Origin: Prosapia bicincta
Lineage: Eukaryota; Arthropoda; Insecta; Hemiptera; Cercopidae
Assembly (NCBI GenBank): GCA_036971475.1
Contig: JBAIZL010000002.1
Location: 349,083,082 to 349,147,081 of the forward strand
DNA length: 64,000 bases
Direction: 5' to 3'
Shown here: one piece after another, positions 11,803 to 23,473 of the stretch
How positions within the stretch are numbered: position 1 is the first letter of the stretch
How the letters are laid out: each line of letters opens with the position of its first letter
The notes under the pieces: generated by a model
What the model saw: only the letters and a program-made list of their open reading frames with translations
Databases searched by the model: none
What the model was told of the DNA's origin: nothing
Made by a program: the position numbers and the translations under genes

Positions 11803-12192
11803 CCCTACAGTGAACGGGCTGGGTCTGTGAGACCCAACCGTTTCTATATTAGGTTATTTATAAAGCCAGTTGTATTGTAGATAGCTGTTTTCCTCTGTAC
11901 CTTCCTAAAATAGTCCACAGATAGCGACAGTGTCATTGTTTTTGCCAACTTGACTCTTAGTCATCGTTTGTCACGCGATAAATTATAGTGTGGGTCAGTT
12001 GGACCCGGCCCATTCACTGAGTGACTTTTTTTCAACACTCACCAATTATTGTTTTATGTTACTTTTTGTTATTTACTTAAGGTCTTTTAGTGTATTAACG
12101 TGTTTCAAGAAGTGTATAGTGTAGTGCTTTTTTTATCATTATGAGTAGCAGAAGAGTGGAAACACCGAGTGAAATTGAACGTATTTTAGTAG

Positions 12193-12195
<3 letters not shown>
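11803..12195 (+). mobile_element. piggyBac-like element, 5' end only
   Basis: The element starts with CCCTACAGTGAACGGGCTGG directly after a TTAA (11799-11802), the target and terminus expected of piggyBac transposons. A subterminal palindrome TGGGTCTGTGAGACCCA follows. A diverged inverted copy of the terminus lies at about 11993-12021 (GGGTCAGTTGGACCCGGCCC). An ATG at 12141 opens MSSRRVETPSEIERILVE, which reads like a transposase N-terminus, but the frame runs into a TA microsatellite and everything downstream, including the 3' end, is missing. It is absent at the matching place in unit 2, so it was gained (or lost from unit 2) after the duplication. Confidence 0.8.

Positions 12196-12255
<60 letters not shown>
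12196..12255. repeat. (TA)n microsatellite
   Basis: An uninterrupted TA run of about 58 bp, located at the point where the piggyBac fragment is cut off. The equivalent place in unit 2 has a longer TA/TG compound array. Confidence 0.95.
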
Positions 12256-12257
<2 letters not shown>

Positions 12258-13095
12258 AGTGTTTTTAGTTAAAAACTAGTAGCTCAAGGGAAGATGGAAT
12301 CGACCAATATTCAAATTTTACCATGTATCTACCATCAGAGATTGTTACACCTTAGAATACGTTATTATACTTACTCTGATATAAATCATTTAATCCCATA
12401 GGGGTTGTTGGGGGTAAAGATTTGTGAAACACATTATCTTCTACAGAACCTTCTGATTCTTTAAAATATACTTATATTAACTGATTAATAATAAACCACT
12501 TCCAAATATCAATTCAAGGTTGATTAAGGATATGCATGCCATTTCAAATGTGCATTAATTAAAAATGTGTAAGTACTATACCTTAAATTGAGCTTATGAA
12601 TATTTTATCTCATTTTTCTTCTTCTTTCAGGCATATTTCAGAGTTATGTCCCCATCAACAGTAGATAAAACATGTAAATGAAACAATGCACCACAAATAA
12701 ACAGGATACTCATATCAAAATAAGTGAATAATGTGTAGCAGTAAGTTATTTTAGTAGTATGCTAACATTTTAACTTCAGACATAATGAAGTATAACAATA
12801 GTTTAATAGTTAATTGTAGGAGTTCAAATCAAATATAGAAATGAAGAATTAGCTTTAAAATTAAGTCATTAATTATGAGATATAACAATCTCTTACTATA
12901 CAGTTTAAACCTAATAGTACTAGTGCAAATGTAGACAATTCCACTGTTTATAAAATGTTTTGTACTTCCTAACCCATTATATATATATATATATAGGCGA
13001 AATAGGAATATTATTTTACAGAATAAGAGGTTTATATTAGTTGATTCCATCTTGACGTGAGCAACTAGTTTTCACTGAACACTTGTAAATATTTA
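12256..13095. repeat. unit 1 segment with inverted ends
   Basis: A block near 12264-12305 (AAAACTAGTAGCTCAAGGG, GATGGAATC) is repeated inverted at 13030-13080 (GATTCCATCTTGACGTGAGC, AACTAGTTTTCA). Unit 2 has only the left copy, and about 0.5 kb (12588-13096) is missing there. This suggests a small inverted-repeat element or partial duplication. No coding potential was recognised. Confidence 0.5.
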
Positions 13096-13099
13096 CAAA

Positions 13100-13440
13100 C
13101 TTGCCTATAGTAGCACTTAGTTATATTTGGTGAGGACGAGATGTATCCCATTGTTAACTCAGACTGTAACTGATCTCAAGGTTTATGTAGGTTAGGGTAT
13201 TAGGATGGGGTGGGATATTATGGTCGTGTGGGTGTATTTTGTGAGTATTAGGAGTTATGATGTCAAAAAGTGTGTGTGAGTTGCAATGTAATTGTGTATT
13301 GAGTATGTGTGTAGGGTGTAGTTTGAAGTGTCTGTATATTTCGTATTGTTCGGTTGGGTAGCGTTGGTTATTTCTATGTTCTTCATGAAACAACGTGAGA
13401 GTTGATTCGACATGGGCATAAACAAAATGTTTATTGTTTA
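13100..13440 (-). pseudogene. PLE family B, C-terminal end and terminal repeat (unit 1, inverted)
   Basis: The minus strand reads HRNNQRYPTEQYEIYRHFKL, then HPTHILNTQLHCNSHTLFD and LTYINLEISYSLS before a stop. This matches the tail that follows the GIY-YIG domain in the PLE-B relic (QQYEIQKHFKLHPTLKLRTQ in 11.4 kb). It is in the opposite orientation to that relic, so the family again shows inverted terminal pieces. The counterpart in unit 2 is 27440-27765. Confidence 0.75.
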
Positions 13441-14008
13441 TGGGTGTGTATTACAAGGTAGAACAAAATTTATTAAATTTTTTTTAGGTAATACTAGATA
13501 TTATACAACAGTTTTACAGGTAATTATTTTCAGGAAATGAAATTCTACTTTTATTTGCTATGCACAATATTCATAAAATCTATTCAAGTAAGTTAACCAT
13601 TACTCAAAACATATTTCTTCAAATGTTACTTCAAACATTTTGGATCAAGCCAAGCTATATAGCATATTATATATGTAAAGTCATGTATTGTGAAGTGATT
13701 TTTTAATTGACTTAGATATCTTGATATATGAAAAATATCTTTTTTCTGGGTGTGTAGTATCATGAGTTGATGTTTCTCAATTTAAATAATACAGCTTTCT
13801 ATTTCTGTAGTAGGAAACTCTTCTTTACATTGACCAACTATTATCTAATTCTTCATTTGCCTATTGTGTAAAACTTCTAGCATTTCTGCAAGGACTGTCA
13901 AATCCTCTTAAAATAGTGCCAATGGCCAAATTTTCTGATCCTGCAGTTAGTAAATATAAAGTAGTAAATTGTAAATAAATATAAATTGGTTCAATTATTT
14001 CACATATT
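13441..14008. other. no gene recognised
   Basis: Non-coding AT-rich DNA shared with unit 2 (27766-28350). Nothing else seen. Confidence 0.5.
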
Positions 14009-14380
14009 TCATTTTAACTTTTGCAGGGAATATTGTTCCAATTGTACACATTTTAAAACAATTCCTGTTATTTGTATTGATTTGTTTTGGATAGGTATTT
14101 CTGATAACACTATAATAAGTTCCATATATCGTCCTCCTTTGTGAGTTTCACAAATACCAAATATTCTACCTAAAACACTTTCTTGGGATCCTCTTATTAT
14201 ATCACCAATTAAATTTAACTCCTTGTTGAGCCCTTCAAACAAGAGAAACCAACCTATAGCAAATGTTACAGAGCACCAGTTTACAAAGCTCCCAATGAAA
14301 GATAAATGAAGGTTTATAAAACCTAGTGTAATGCATTCGCCAGTCCATAATTCATGGAAGTGGCCTGCAGGCCGGTGCAA
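14009..14380 (-). other. unidentified open frame of 123 codons
   Basis: An unbroken frame from an ATG near 14380. The middle is hydrophobic (GFINLHLSFIGSFVNW, then FAIGWFLLFEG) and could be one or two membrane segments. The end is ordinary (GIVLKCVQLEQYSLQKLK). I do not recognise it. In unit 2 the upstream half (14217-14380) is deleted, so the frame survives only here. AT-rich DNA of this length can contain such a frame by chance, and no splice sites or neighbours support it. Confidence 0.2.
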
Positions 14381-14989
14381 TACTACAGTAAGAATTTCAA
14401 AATGATTTTAAAGTCTGTTAGCCATATTTTTCTATCCAACATTTCTGTTCGCCATTATGCCTCCTCCTTCACAAGATATCGTATTGTTTAGGAGTTCAGG
14501 TTTAGTTAAATCCACATTTTAAAGCTTATTCAATTTTTATTGTATGAAATCAGCATTCTTTTACTTTAAATAAACAATTTTTCAGTTCAAATTAAGATGT
14601 TTAGCCACTAGAACGTATCATGTAATGACCGTCCTAGGACTGTGTGTCAGGCACAAGAAAAAAAATTTCTTTCGTTACTATGCCCACTGTAATAGATCAA
14701 CAGCGCCTATATCCGTATAGAATGCTAATACAAGGCATATGATACCTGTTTGGTAGCTGTTGAGTCCTGCATCTGTGCTGAGCATTTCCTGTGTCAGGAG
14801 ACTACTTTAGTAGTACAGTGTCTAATGTTTTAATGTTAATTATCTTTATTAATTGAATTAATTTTTATATTTTATTTTGCCGTGTTGTGAATTGTGAAAT
14901 AACTTACGTTAGTTGTTTTTTGTGAAAACATAGTATATGGCTTTTAGGAGATTGTTATTAACAGAATTGGAAATATTTGCCATTATTTT

Positions 14990-15260
14990 GTATGAGTAAG
15001 GTTAAAATGAAAACAAGACTCAGAGGTGCTATTGGATTCACAAATGTCTAGGAAAAAGTAAACTGAGGGAGAATGTTGGATTTTATATATGCATCTAGTT
15101 GATGATGAAGATATGTTTTACCAGTATTTTCATATGACGTCATTCCAGTTTAATGAATTATTGAGAAAATGTTAAAATTTTTTATTCTAGCATCTCAGTG
15201 ACGAAAAAGTGATTTAAGTATGTCTTGCTGATACTTAATTATGAAAAAGAGACATATCTG
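14990..15260 (+). pseudogene. PIF/Harbinger transposase relic (unit 1)
   Basis: Translation from 15101 gives DDEDMFYQYFHMTSFQFNEL followed by LRKC, the conserved N-terminal signature of Harbinger nuclease proteins (a Y-F-R-M-x-x-x-x-F-x-x-L-L pattern). It is preceded by a degraded R-R-R-W-x-x-H segment near 15020-15050 and followed by a broken match to the ERLSVCLRYL block near 15200. Stops and frameshifts run throughout, and no DDE catalytic region is seen. Unit 2 keeps only the first part (28610-28803), with a 0.27-kb deletion just after LLR. Confidence 0.7.
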
Positions 15261-16754
15261 TGTCAGGATACACCCTAAATATGTATTCGGTTCTACCCTC
15301 AGAATACTATTCTCCATATTTTCACCAGGCCATGAAAAAACTAATATATTTCTCAATATAAAGGAAAAACAGAACTTGTGAGAAGCTCCTGTAACTGTAC
15401 AGAGATCTGAACTTTCCTAAATGAATTAAAAAGAAATGAAAATAAATGGAGCTATAGTTTTCAATATTAATGAAGGAAGCAGATTAGCCAAGTCGTGAGT
15501 GAAGTTCCAAGAATAAAGGTGACCATGTATAAGAGGAAACTTTAGACTCGGAGTATTAATAGCATAAGTTTACCAAATATTTAGTCGACTTCTAACTGAA
15601 AGCAATATACCATCTATGAACCTACCACCCCAGCTACGCAAGGTACAGTCACTTTAAAATAAATCAGAAGTTAGTAGAAGAAGATATCTATCTGTAATTC
15701 CATGAAGTTCTTCCATAGTTACAGGTGTTAAGTACTACACATAGCAGAAATGGTACAAATGATTATAATACAACCATTGATTGGATGAATTTGTTAAACT
15801 TTTTTCATTATTATGACTCAAGTTTTGCTTGCATTCTGTTGTATATTCTATAACATTGGAGCAGTTTATTGAAGAGGTTTTTTAACTGTCAATATATGAG
15901 GATTAATATTCAAAGAAATTGTATAAAAAATATGTGAGAATGCGATTCATACAACAATAATTTTTAAAGTTTTTCTACAATTCTTTGTTGTTTTAGAAAT
16001 TATATAAGTAAATTATATAAACTACTGGAATTGAAATTTCTCATTAATATAAACTTTGTACTACATTAGTTGGGAACATTTATAAACATATAATTTTGTG
16101 ACTTAAAAGTAGAATTACATTTTGTTATGAATGTAGGAAAGAAATGATTAAATATCAATTTACGGATCATATTTACAGTTTCTTAGATCCCCAACTTTAG
16201 CAGGATTCTATACTTCATTTTTTCTTTTCGTTTACTTCTGTCTTTAGTTAATAACAATTTATTATAGATGAAAAGGGAAATCACATAAAATATGCAAAAT
16301 AAAACTTTTAGTTTTGTATAGTTCTGTAAACGTCAGTATAGTTCAATATATATAACTTTATGCCAAGTGTTATGTGTAGTCTCTAATAGTCCGTCAAATT
16401 AGTAATTTCTGGTATAATTGTGTAGTTTTTCAATTCACATAGTAACTTTAAGGGGGTCTGTTTAAATGAAAATGTCTGTGATATAAATATGTAGGGCTCT
16501 TGGAGTAGTTTTGTCTCATAATTAACTCTAATTAATTTAGAGAACTGTTCATGTATTTAGGATCTAATAACAATTTTACAACAAATATATATACAGAGTC
16601 TCAGTTGATGCTAGAAAATGAAAACACGTAATTAAAGTCTTTGAAAGTTAACTCACATGTATACCAAGTAAGATTTTTGTTTAAGTACATTATAGTGTAA
16701 GTGATAAGCAAATACAAGAAAACAGTTTAGCAAAGTTAAAAACGTGCATGTAGT
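15261..16754. other. no gene recognised
   Basis: Shared with unit 2 (28804-30130). It may include non-coding parts of the Harbinger relic, but no terminal inverted repeats could be fixed. Confidence 0.45.
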
Positions 16755-16914
16755 AATTTTTGAGCTAGGTAGGAGACTGACAGACTTACCTTGTGGCAAT
16801 AGTCCAAAACTGAAATCTCTTGGAAATACAAATAATCTCTTATTTCCAAGAGATTGCCGTTTTGGACTTTTGACACAAGGTAAGTCTGACAGTCTCCTAT
16901 CTGATTCAAAAATT
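16755..16914. repeat. foldback element with 70-bp arms (unit 1)
   Basis: The left arm AATTTTTGAGCTAGGTAGGA ... CTCTTGGAAAT and the right arm ATTTCCAAGAG ... TCCTATCTGATTCAAAAATT are inverted over about 70 bp with a 13-bp loop. It looks like a small inverted-repeat transposable element. The open frame that spans it on the minus strand is a by-product. The copy in unit 2 is at 30132-30290. Confidence 0.8.
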
Positions 16915-17695
16915 AATAAATAACCTTTAAGCTCTACCACAACTATCTTAAAATATATATACATATTTAAATAATTATTTACAACTCATTTTTTAAAACT
17001 ATTTACAGTTCAATGTAACATATGTTGAAAGCTGTCATATATTGCTATTATGCAGTGTAATGTAAATATAATGAACATCTAATACATACACCATGATATC
17101 CTTCTAGTAAAAAAAAATATTTTGGTAAAAGAAAAATAGAATTTTTTCATACTAAGCTCTTGTGTTTTGGTACCCCTGTAGTAGTTACAGCATTGTTCTA
17201 AAGTGGAACTTGTGGATGGCAACTCTTATTGGTTTTCTGCCATCGCTGATCATGCAAAATTAAACTGACTTTCAACATAAGTATTTTATTTTAATATGCC
17301 TATAATGTAACATTAACAATTGACTTAATTATACAGTTAATGTATTTTTAATAACTATTAACTGTGTAGAAGCCAAAGAATGCCTTATACTTAATTTAAA
17401 TTTTCATGCAAAGGGAAACTCACTTAGCACATGATTGAATTTCATGTTTACAGTTTTATTTAAAGAAATAAATTATTTTTTAAATTATAATACATGAAAA
17501 ATCTATTTTCGGAGCTTATATAAGACCAGCATTATTTCAAGTACCTAAAAACATAAAGTTAAAGTTATATACATAAGTAATCGCAACAGAGTTTTTTTTC
17601 ATTCCAATTATATTTTCAATATTTCGGTACCAGTTTTAAAATATGTAATGGTGTAAATTTTCAGTTTTGAAACATTTCTATTACAAATTTTTAAA

Positions 17696-17926
17696 ATAAT
17701 AACTAAGTGAATACGTAGTTGCTTACTTGCGGATGCGTTTCAAAACATTCGTTCCTTTTACGAAGCTAACCCTCTACTGGCTGCATCGATTAAGTGTAAA
17801 AGCTCTAATGGGAATGGATTTATGACTGTGGAATGGGGTGGGTTGTTTTGGTTGTGTGTCATATAATAGAAAAGGCTGTTGGCTTCAAAGTGTGTGTGAT
17901 CTTTTATACGTTTTCTTTATCTGTAT
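17696..17926 (-). pseudogene. PLE-A 3' terminal fragment, inverted, at the duplication junction
   Basis: This matches the 3' end of PLE-A in minus orientation (AACTAAGTGAATACGTAG ... TTACGAAGCTAACCC ... CTTTATCTGT) and is the twin of 31085-31312. It stops abruptly at CTTTATCTGT, where the plus-strand RT of the next copy begins. The join is the internal boundary of the tandem duplication. Confidence 0.85.
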
Positions 17927-19852
17927 ATTAGACAAGATATTAAACATAAAATGCCCAACATAAACACCTTAAACAATAAACCCATCATAAATAAGGAACA
18001 TTCATCCCTTAAATCTATTATACAAAAACAAGAAAAACACAACCTAAATTTTCTTAAAAGCAGACAAAGGTAATTCCATCGTAATAATGCACCAACAAGA
18101 CATCGACAAGAAAGTAAACAGTTTCATAACTGAAAACAAAATAGCCGAACTCCAATCAGACCCCTCATCTAAATTTCAAACAGAAATTAAAAATCTTCTA
18201 AATAAATGCACCGAAATCATGATTAGTGAACAAAAGAAATATTACAAACAAATAAAGCCCCAAGCCCCTACATTAAATGCTTTACCTAAAATCCACAAAG
18301 AAAACACACCCATCCGTCCACTAATCAATCACACACATGCACAATCACATAAGCTAGCCAAATACATAGACAAACTTATCAGGGACAACATAAACTTTCA
18401 CAATCACACATCCATACACAATAACATAGACCTCATACACAAAATTCAAGACATCCACATACCTCAAAACTCCACCATTGCCTCATTCGACATAAAAAAC
18501 CTTTACACTACTGTGCCAATAGAACAAACACTCCACATACTACAAAATATGCTCACAGCAAACAACACTCCACATAAACTCGCACATGAAATAATCACAC
18601 TCACCAAACTTATCACATCACAAAACTACTTCACATACCAACACAAATACTACACACAGAAAGATGGCCTCCCTATGGTCTCAGGCATCCTAGCAGAAAT
18701 ATATCGAACTACAAATATATCGCACACCATATCGAACAACAATACGTTCTACAAAACAATAATCATACACATAAAATAATTTATTACCATACATATGTAG
18801 GTATGTACATTTTAAAATTATACAACTGAAACGAACGGCAAATCAAACAACTACACAATTACAATAATACAATACACCAAAACCTCACATTTACCCTGAA
18901 TTATAAGAAAACAATAAAATAAACTTTCTAGAAATTACAATCACCAAACACAACACCAGACATAATTTCAAAATATACAGAAAACCAATAACTACCGATA
19001 TGGATATCATAATACATCTAATCATCCCACACAACATAAATATGCTGCATTTAATCATATGTTACACTGCCTAATCAACATTAAATGGCTACAGAAAGAC
19101 TACGACGAAGAACTTAATACCATAAAATACAACATACTCAGGAAAATTAAACAGAAACACCATCACACGGCCACGTAGATAAACCACACAAAAAACAACA
19201 AATTCATATCCCTCACTTACCACAACAAAAACACACAAAAAATAGCCTCCACATTCAAAAAACTCCATTACCAAATATCCTACAAAACAGCAAAGACTTT
19301 AAGACAGCAGATACAACCTTTTCAGAAAGAAACTGACAAATACAAACTCTCAGGTATTTACTAATTAACTTGTAACGATGGTACCAACTATTACATCGGC
19401 AAAACCGGTAGGTCATTCTATACACGCTTCGAAGAACACATTACCGAAAAAAAAACAAACAATCCCTAAATCCAGCTACGCAAAACACCTAAAAAGCTCC
19501 CAATGCACATAGACCGACATACCCACTAATTTAAATGTTCTACACACATTAAAACAAAGTAAAAAACTATCAACCTTAGAAAAATATGAAATCTACAAAC
19601 ACTATGCAACAGATAAAGAAAACGTATTAAATGATCACACATAGTTTGAATCCAACCGCCTTTTCTATTATATGACACACAACTAAAATAACCCACCCAT
19701 TCCACTGTCATAAATCCATTCCCGTTAGAGCCTTCACAACTAGCCGAAGCCGTCCAATAGAGAGTTAGCTTCGTAAAATGATCGAATGTTTTGAAATACA
19801 CCAGCAAGTAAGAAATTACGTATTCACGTAGTAAAGTATTTTTAAAATTAGT
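17927..19852 (+). pseudogene. Penelope-like element family A, copy 3 (unit 2 start)
   Basis: The copy begins mid-protein at IRQDIKHKMPN, equivalent to position 4483 of copy 2. 18087-18700 is an open RT segment with LNALPKIHKENTPIRPLIN and SFDIKNLYTTVPIEQ. GLPMVSGILAEIY shows the start of the PMGSP-type motif with a deletion. The catalytic aspartates are damaged (ATATGTAGGTATGTAC at about 18791). The GIY-YIG part (19300-19470) has several stops, including one in GIY. The 3' end matches 6250-6421. It is non-functional and derived from copy 2 by the duplication. Confidence 0.88.
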
Positions 19853-20511
19853 TAAAAATTATATTACATAACGTCGACCAGCACATTTGTATCCATGTAA
19901 TTCTTGTTAGATTGATCCCCCAATGGAGGTCTTCCTTGAATCGAACTAATGTAATAGTACTTTTGAATTAACAAAATATAAAGTAAAAAACCAATAGAAA
20001 CAATAAAAAAAACAATACATATATTGTATTGTTAGAATATTTCTTAACTCAGTGGGCTGGTACACTGAAATAGACTGAGTGAAGGCCAAATCCACTTGAA
20101 TTGATGGAATTACAGAAAACAGTTTGGCATTACTCGGAACAGCCTTGCGTTGTATTTTAAAACTCCCATATAAACACTGGGTATTTAGTGACCAGGCAAT
20201 TATCGCAAGGTCCAGCTTTGGTATGAAACCCCACTTATTGATAGTTTAATATTAATATATAATACTTTATTGTAATATATAAACTATTTATCATAAATAT
20301 TTGATACATCGGATTTTATGTTGTATTGACAATTCATATACCTAGTTATCCCATACTATATACCGTAATTTTACACTACAAAATCCATTATAAATACAAT
20401 TCAATTCTTGAATTTTGTAGTCCATTACGTTCGGTGAATCTTATTAATCACTTAAACAATAGTTTATCACTATCTGAACTTTGAATTTAGTAGATTTGTT
20501 AAAACTTATTG

Positions 20512-20557
20512 AGACAGAACGTTTTCGATCGCTATGTGCCGATCTTCATCAGTGTCT
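20512..20557 (-). ncRNA. hammerhead ribozyme-like motif, family H2 (best copy)
   Basis: Read on the minus strand: stem I AGACA, core CUGAUGA (20552-20546), one A, stem II GAUCG-GCACAUAG-CGAUC, core GAA, stem III AACGUU, the base C17 (cleavage would follow it), stem I closing UGUCU. All conserved core bases are present and stem I and II pair perfectly. The known association of type I hammerheads with PLE terminal repeats supports it. The unusual point is the extra A between the core and stem II. Self-cleavage is predicted by pattern only. Confidence 0.7.
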
Positions 20558-21394
20558 TCTGCTTGGAGATGTTGGGTCAAGCGGTGACGGTTTTAAAGGT
20601 AGGTTTTCGATAGTATCGAAGAGTATGTGTGATTTGTATTGTGTTTGTTCGTTTAATATGTTTATACTTTGTGTTTTTGTGTGTTCTAGTGTGTTGAGAT
20701 GTGGTCCTTTTTTGTTGATGTGTAGGATTTCTAGGTTATGGTAAATGTCTGTGTATGTGTGTCCTGTATCTGGTTGTAAAATTATATGTGGTTGTAAAAT
20801 GTTGAGTTGATGATCTGTTTGCGTCCTTCGACTCTTTCTTTAAAGCTGCGACCTGTTTGTCCAATGTAGAATTTGTTACATTTGTTGCAGTTCAGATTGT
20901 ATACAGTTGGTGCTTATAGTTTATCCTTGCTGTTGGTGTTGTGTCGTATTTTGTATTGTCACTTGTTATTAGTTTTGTATGATATTTTGTATCCTATTTT
21001 TTGAAATTTGCGAGCTATTTTGTTTGTTGTTTTGTTTATGAATGGTAATGTGATGTATCTGTTTACCCTGTCCGTAGTGTTAATTTTAGTGTTTTTTTTG
21101 TATTTTGTACCATAGTCTGTCTATTATTGTGGTGTTGTATCCATTTGTGTATGCTAAATATTTAATTGTGTCTAGTTCTTTGTTTATGTTTTCTGTGGTC
21201 ATTGGGACTTCTTCAAGTCTATGGAGCATGGATCTGAAGGCAGCATGTGTATGTTGGATAGGGTGGTTTAAAGTGTTGTGGATAAGTGTGTCTGTCGTTA
21301 TGGGTTTCCTGTAAATGTTGAAACTGTGTTTTTGTGTAGGGTTTTTGTTATGGTTAGGTTGAGGAAGTTTAGGGATCGGTTGGTTTCAAGCAGA

Positions 21395-21441
21395 AGACAC
21401 TGATGAAGATCGGCACATAGCGATAAAAAAACGTTCAGTCT
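21395..21441 (+). ncRNA. hammerhead ribozyme-like motif, family H2, damaged copy
   Basis: This is the mirror copy in the other terminal repeat of the PLE-C insertion: AGACA, CUGAUGA (21400-21406), GAUCG-GCACAUAG-CGAU, then AAA where GAA is expected, AACGUU, C, AGUCU. The invariant G of the GAA block is lost and stem I has a mismatch, so it should be inactive. Confidence 0.6.
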
Positions 21442-22013
21442 CAGTAAGTTTTAAGAAATTTACTAAATTCAAAGTTCGTATAGTCATAAACTATCATTTA
21501 AGTGATTAATACAGGTCAATTATAGAGCATAAATTGTAATTTAGGATTTTTAAACCCTAGCTACAAAATTAAATGTTCAGTTGTAATCTTCTAATTAGGC
21601 TGTGTTAGTAAAATATATACAAAGGTTTGTTAACTATTTAAATTTTGATTTCTGGGGTTTTAAAAGTTTAATAGTAAATTCATTTTTTAATTTTGGAATA
21701 AGAGAGTATTTTCATAGTAAAAACATACCTAGTTATGATAATAAAGATTGAAATTTATATACAACACCAAAATTAATCTTTGTTTTCTATTTTAAACAGT
21801 GTAATTACATGAAAATCTAAGTTTTCCTGGATGCTGTGATATTTCATTGATTGCTTTATTAGCATAAAATTATTGATATTTCAAAATATCCCACTTGGTA
21901 AATGGCATGTCAATATATCATAAAGTAATTTTATAATCCTGTTATTATCAAGTACAATAGTTTCATAAAAACTTGTACAACTAAAAGGAGTAACCTGTAT
22001 ATAAGAATATTAC

Positions 22014-22167
22014 CTTTTTACCCCTGATTACCCCTGATTCATTACGTTTTATGAGAAGCTGTGAGTATAATCTTCGTCCTTCCTCTTTACCAGCTAGTTG
22101 TTCTATCTGTTTCATGGTTAGATTTAATAAATCTTCACCATTTAATCCTTTTAACTGATTAATTGCT
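22014..22167 (-). pseudogene. EPS8-like C-terminal exon, second copy (unit 2), disrupted
   Basis: Same exon as 7467-7610 with a few substitutions. Two differences damage it. A 10-bp tandem duplication (ACCCCTGATT) near the 3' end shifts the frame after NESGV. The base change that turns the acceptor CAG into CTG removes the splice site seen in unit 1. The copy is therefore a pseudogene even if unit 1 were transcribed. Confidence 0.65.
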
Positions 22168-23045
22168 CAGAAAAAATTAAATTTTTTAAACAAATATTTT
22201 AAAATGAACCCTTTTAGATACTTTTGGTCCTTTTTATATAAAAAGACTGAAATTAAATATTTGTAAATATGTAGAGGTCAGAAAAATTAGAGAACTTGAA
22301 AGTTATTAAATCACAGCTTTCTGCAATGACAAACATCAAGTAACATAAATATTGACATAAAATAAAACTTTATTAAAAAAACAATAAAACAGCTCAAACT
22401 GGGCTTACAAAAGCAAAATGAGCCTTCTCTAGAAATAACAAAAAATTATAACTAAATTAAAATAAAAAATAATACTAGCCTGTTTCATTTTCTCAGAATA
22501 ACTACTTCTAGAATTATAAATAGGCAAATTATGTACCATTTGAGGAGTTTTATTTTTGGAACATCTCACAAATGATTAAAAAGAATTTTACTTAATATGA
22601 ATTTTAAAACAGTTTGATAATTCTGTGTTTTACAAAATTGTACATAATAGAATTTTAAATACTATTGTTTAACAGCTTTAAGAAGAATTTGATTTTAGCA
22701 AACATCATTTTTGAAATTTAATGAGTAGCCAAAAATTATATTCAGTAACTGATATTAAGCACCTCTAAAGTATTTTATTTGTTCAGTAAAGCTAAAATTA
22801 CCTTTTTCAAACTCACAAGTTTGAAAAATCAAGGAAATTTTTTTAAAATAATTTACCAAGCCTAAATTTTATCTGATATTCCTTCCAACAAATTATAATC
22901 ACTGCAGGCAATACGCTGAACATGTATCTGTAAAAAATATGTACAATTTAATTGAAGCAGAACTACTTATATAAATCTTGCCGTTTTTTGTGTTGTACAT
23001 CTTGAGGTACTTTTTATAAATTACACCTATGCTATCAGCTTGGCA

Positions 23046-23205
23046 AATACTTAATGCTATTTTTTAGCAGACGTGTTTCCACTAGGTCAGGGTATTGTTC
23101 AATGCTGTGAGTCAGGGACAATGAGTCTTGTCCATGACACACAGCATTGGGCAATGCCCTGACCTACTGAAAAATATTAGTAAGTAGTGGTTTTTTTGCC
23201 AAGTT
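23046..23205. repeat. foldback repeat, hammerhead-like family H3 (unit 2, copy a)
   Basis: Duplicate of 8495-8655 with three or four differences (for example GGGTATTG for GGGCATTG). Confidence 0.75.
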
Positions 23206-23266
23206 GATAACAGATAGTAAATTCCCTATATATATTTATGAATGTATAAATAACGTGTAGTAACTA

Positions 23267-23473
23267 CTATTCAGAAAAAGCTTTTTGTTGAAGCCACTGT
23301 TGTAAATCTTTAGGAGAAGATTTTCCATTAATGAGTACTAATGGTGTGTGTAGGAATTCCCAGTTTGGTTTCTTCTTAAATATTGTAAGTATATCCTGTA
23401 ATTCTACTGTAACTAATTCTCCATCTATTATTTCATTTGCAATAGTAAATTGTTTTAAATTAATACAGTTTCT
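23267..23473 (-). pseudogene. EPS8-like exon, start of SAM-like domain (unit 2)
   Basis: Identical to 8714-8920 over its full length, including the acceptor and the TAG after AFSE. The lack of any difference here, against several in its partner exon at 22014-22167, reflects the locally homogenised tract and not selection on this exon, because the surrounding intron is equally unchanged. Confidence 0.65.

Larger units (their letters stand above)
4483..17926 (+). repeat. segmental duplication, unit 1 (about 13.4 kb)
   Basis: This unit aligns with 17927-31312 in direct orientation over essentially its whole length. Checkpoints include 6425/19855, 8711/23264 and 15480/28861. Differences are mostly 2-5 percent substitutions plus unit-specific indels: a PLE-C insertion only in unit 2, a piggyBac fragment and about 0.5 kb at 12588-13096 only in unit 1, and 14217-14903 and 15170-15440 absent from unit 2. 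Both edges lie inside PLE-A sequence. Confidence 0.9.
20407..21515 (-). mobile_element. PLE family C insertion with hammerhead-bearing inverted ends
   Basis: The insertion is flanked by a 6-bp target duplication TCAATT (20401-20406, 21516-21521). The empty site is intact in unit 1 at 6969-6974. The interior (minus strand, about 21380 to 20600) is the decayed 3' part of a PLE. It has SLNFLNLTITKTLHKN, the stretch that normally follows the RT YxDD motif, then a linker, then CNKCNKFYIGQTGRSFKERV, the GIY-YIG core, near 20900-20824. Both ends carry inverted copies of a terminal repeat of about 120 bp. The left end has an extra outer piece of about 34 bp (CTTGAATTTTGTAGTCCATT), like the short extension known from PLE terminal repeats. 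The 5' RT half is missing, so it was inserted as a truncated copy. Confidence 0.88.

Noticed and set aside
12829..13050. 73-codon minus-strand frame
   Set aside because: AT-rich, with Tyr-Ile runs from a TA repeat. It falls in a unit 1-only segment with inverted ends, and there is no domain.
16653..16964. 103-codon open frame on the minus strand
   Set aside because: It runs straight through both arms of the foldback element at 16755-16914 and is disrupted in the duplicate at 30132-30290.
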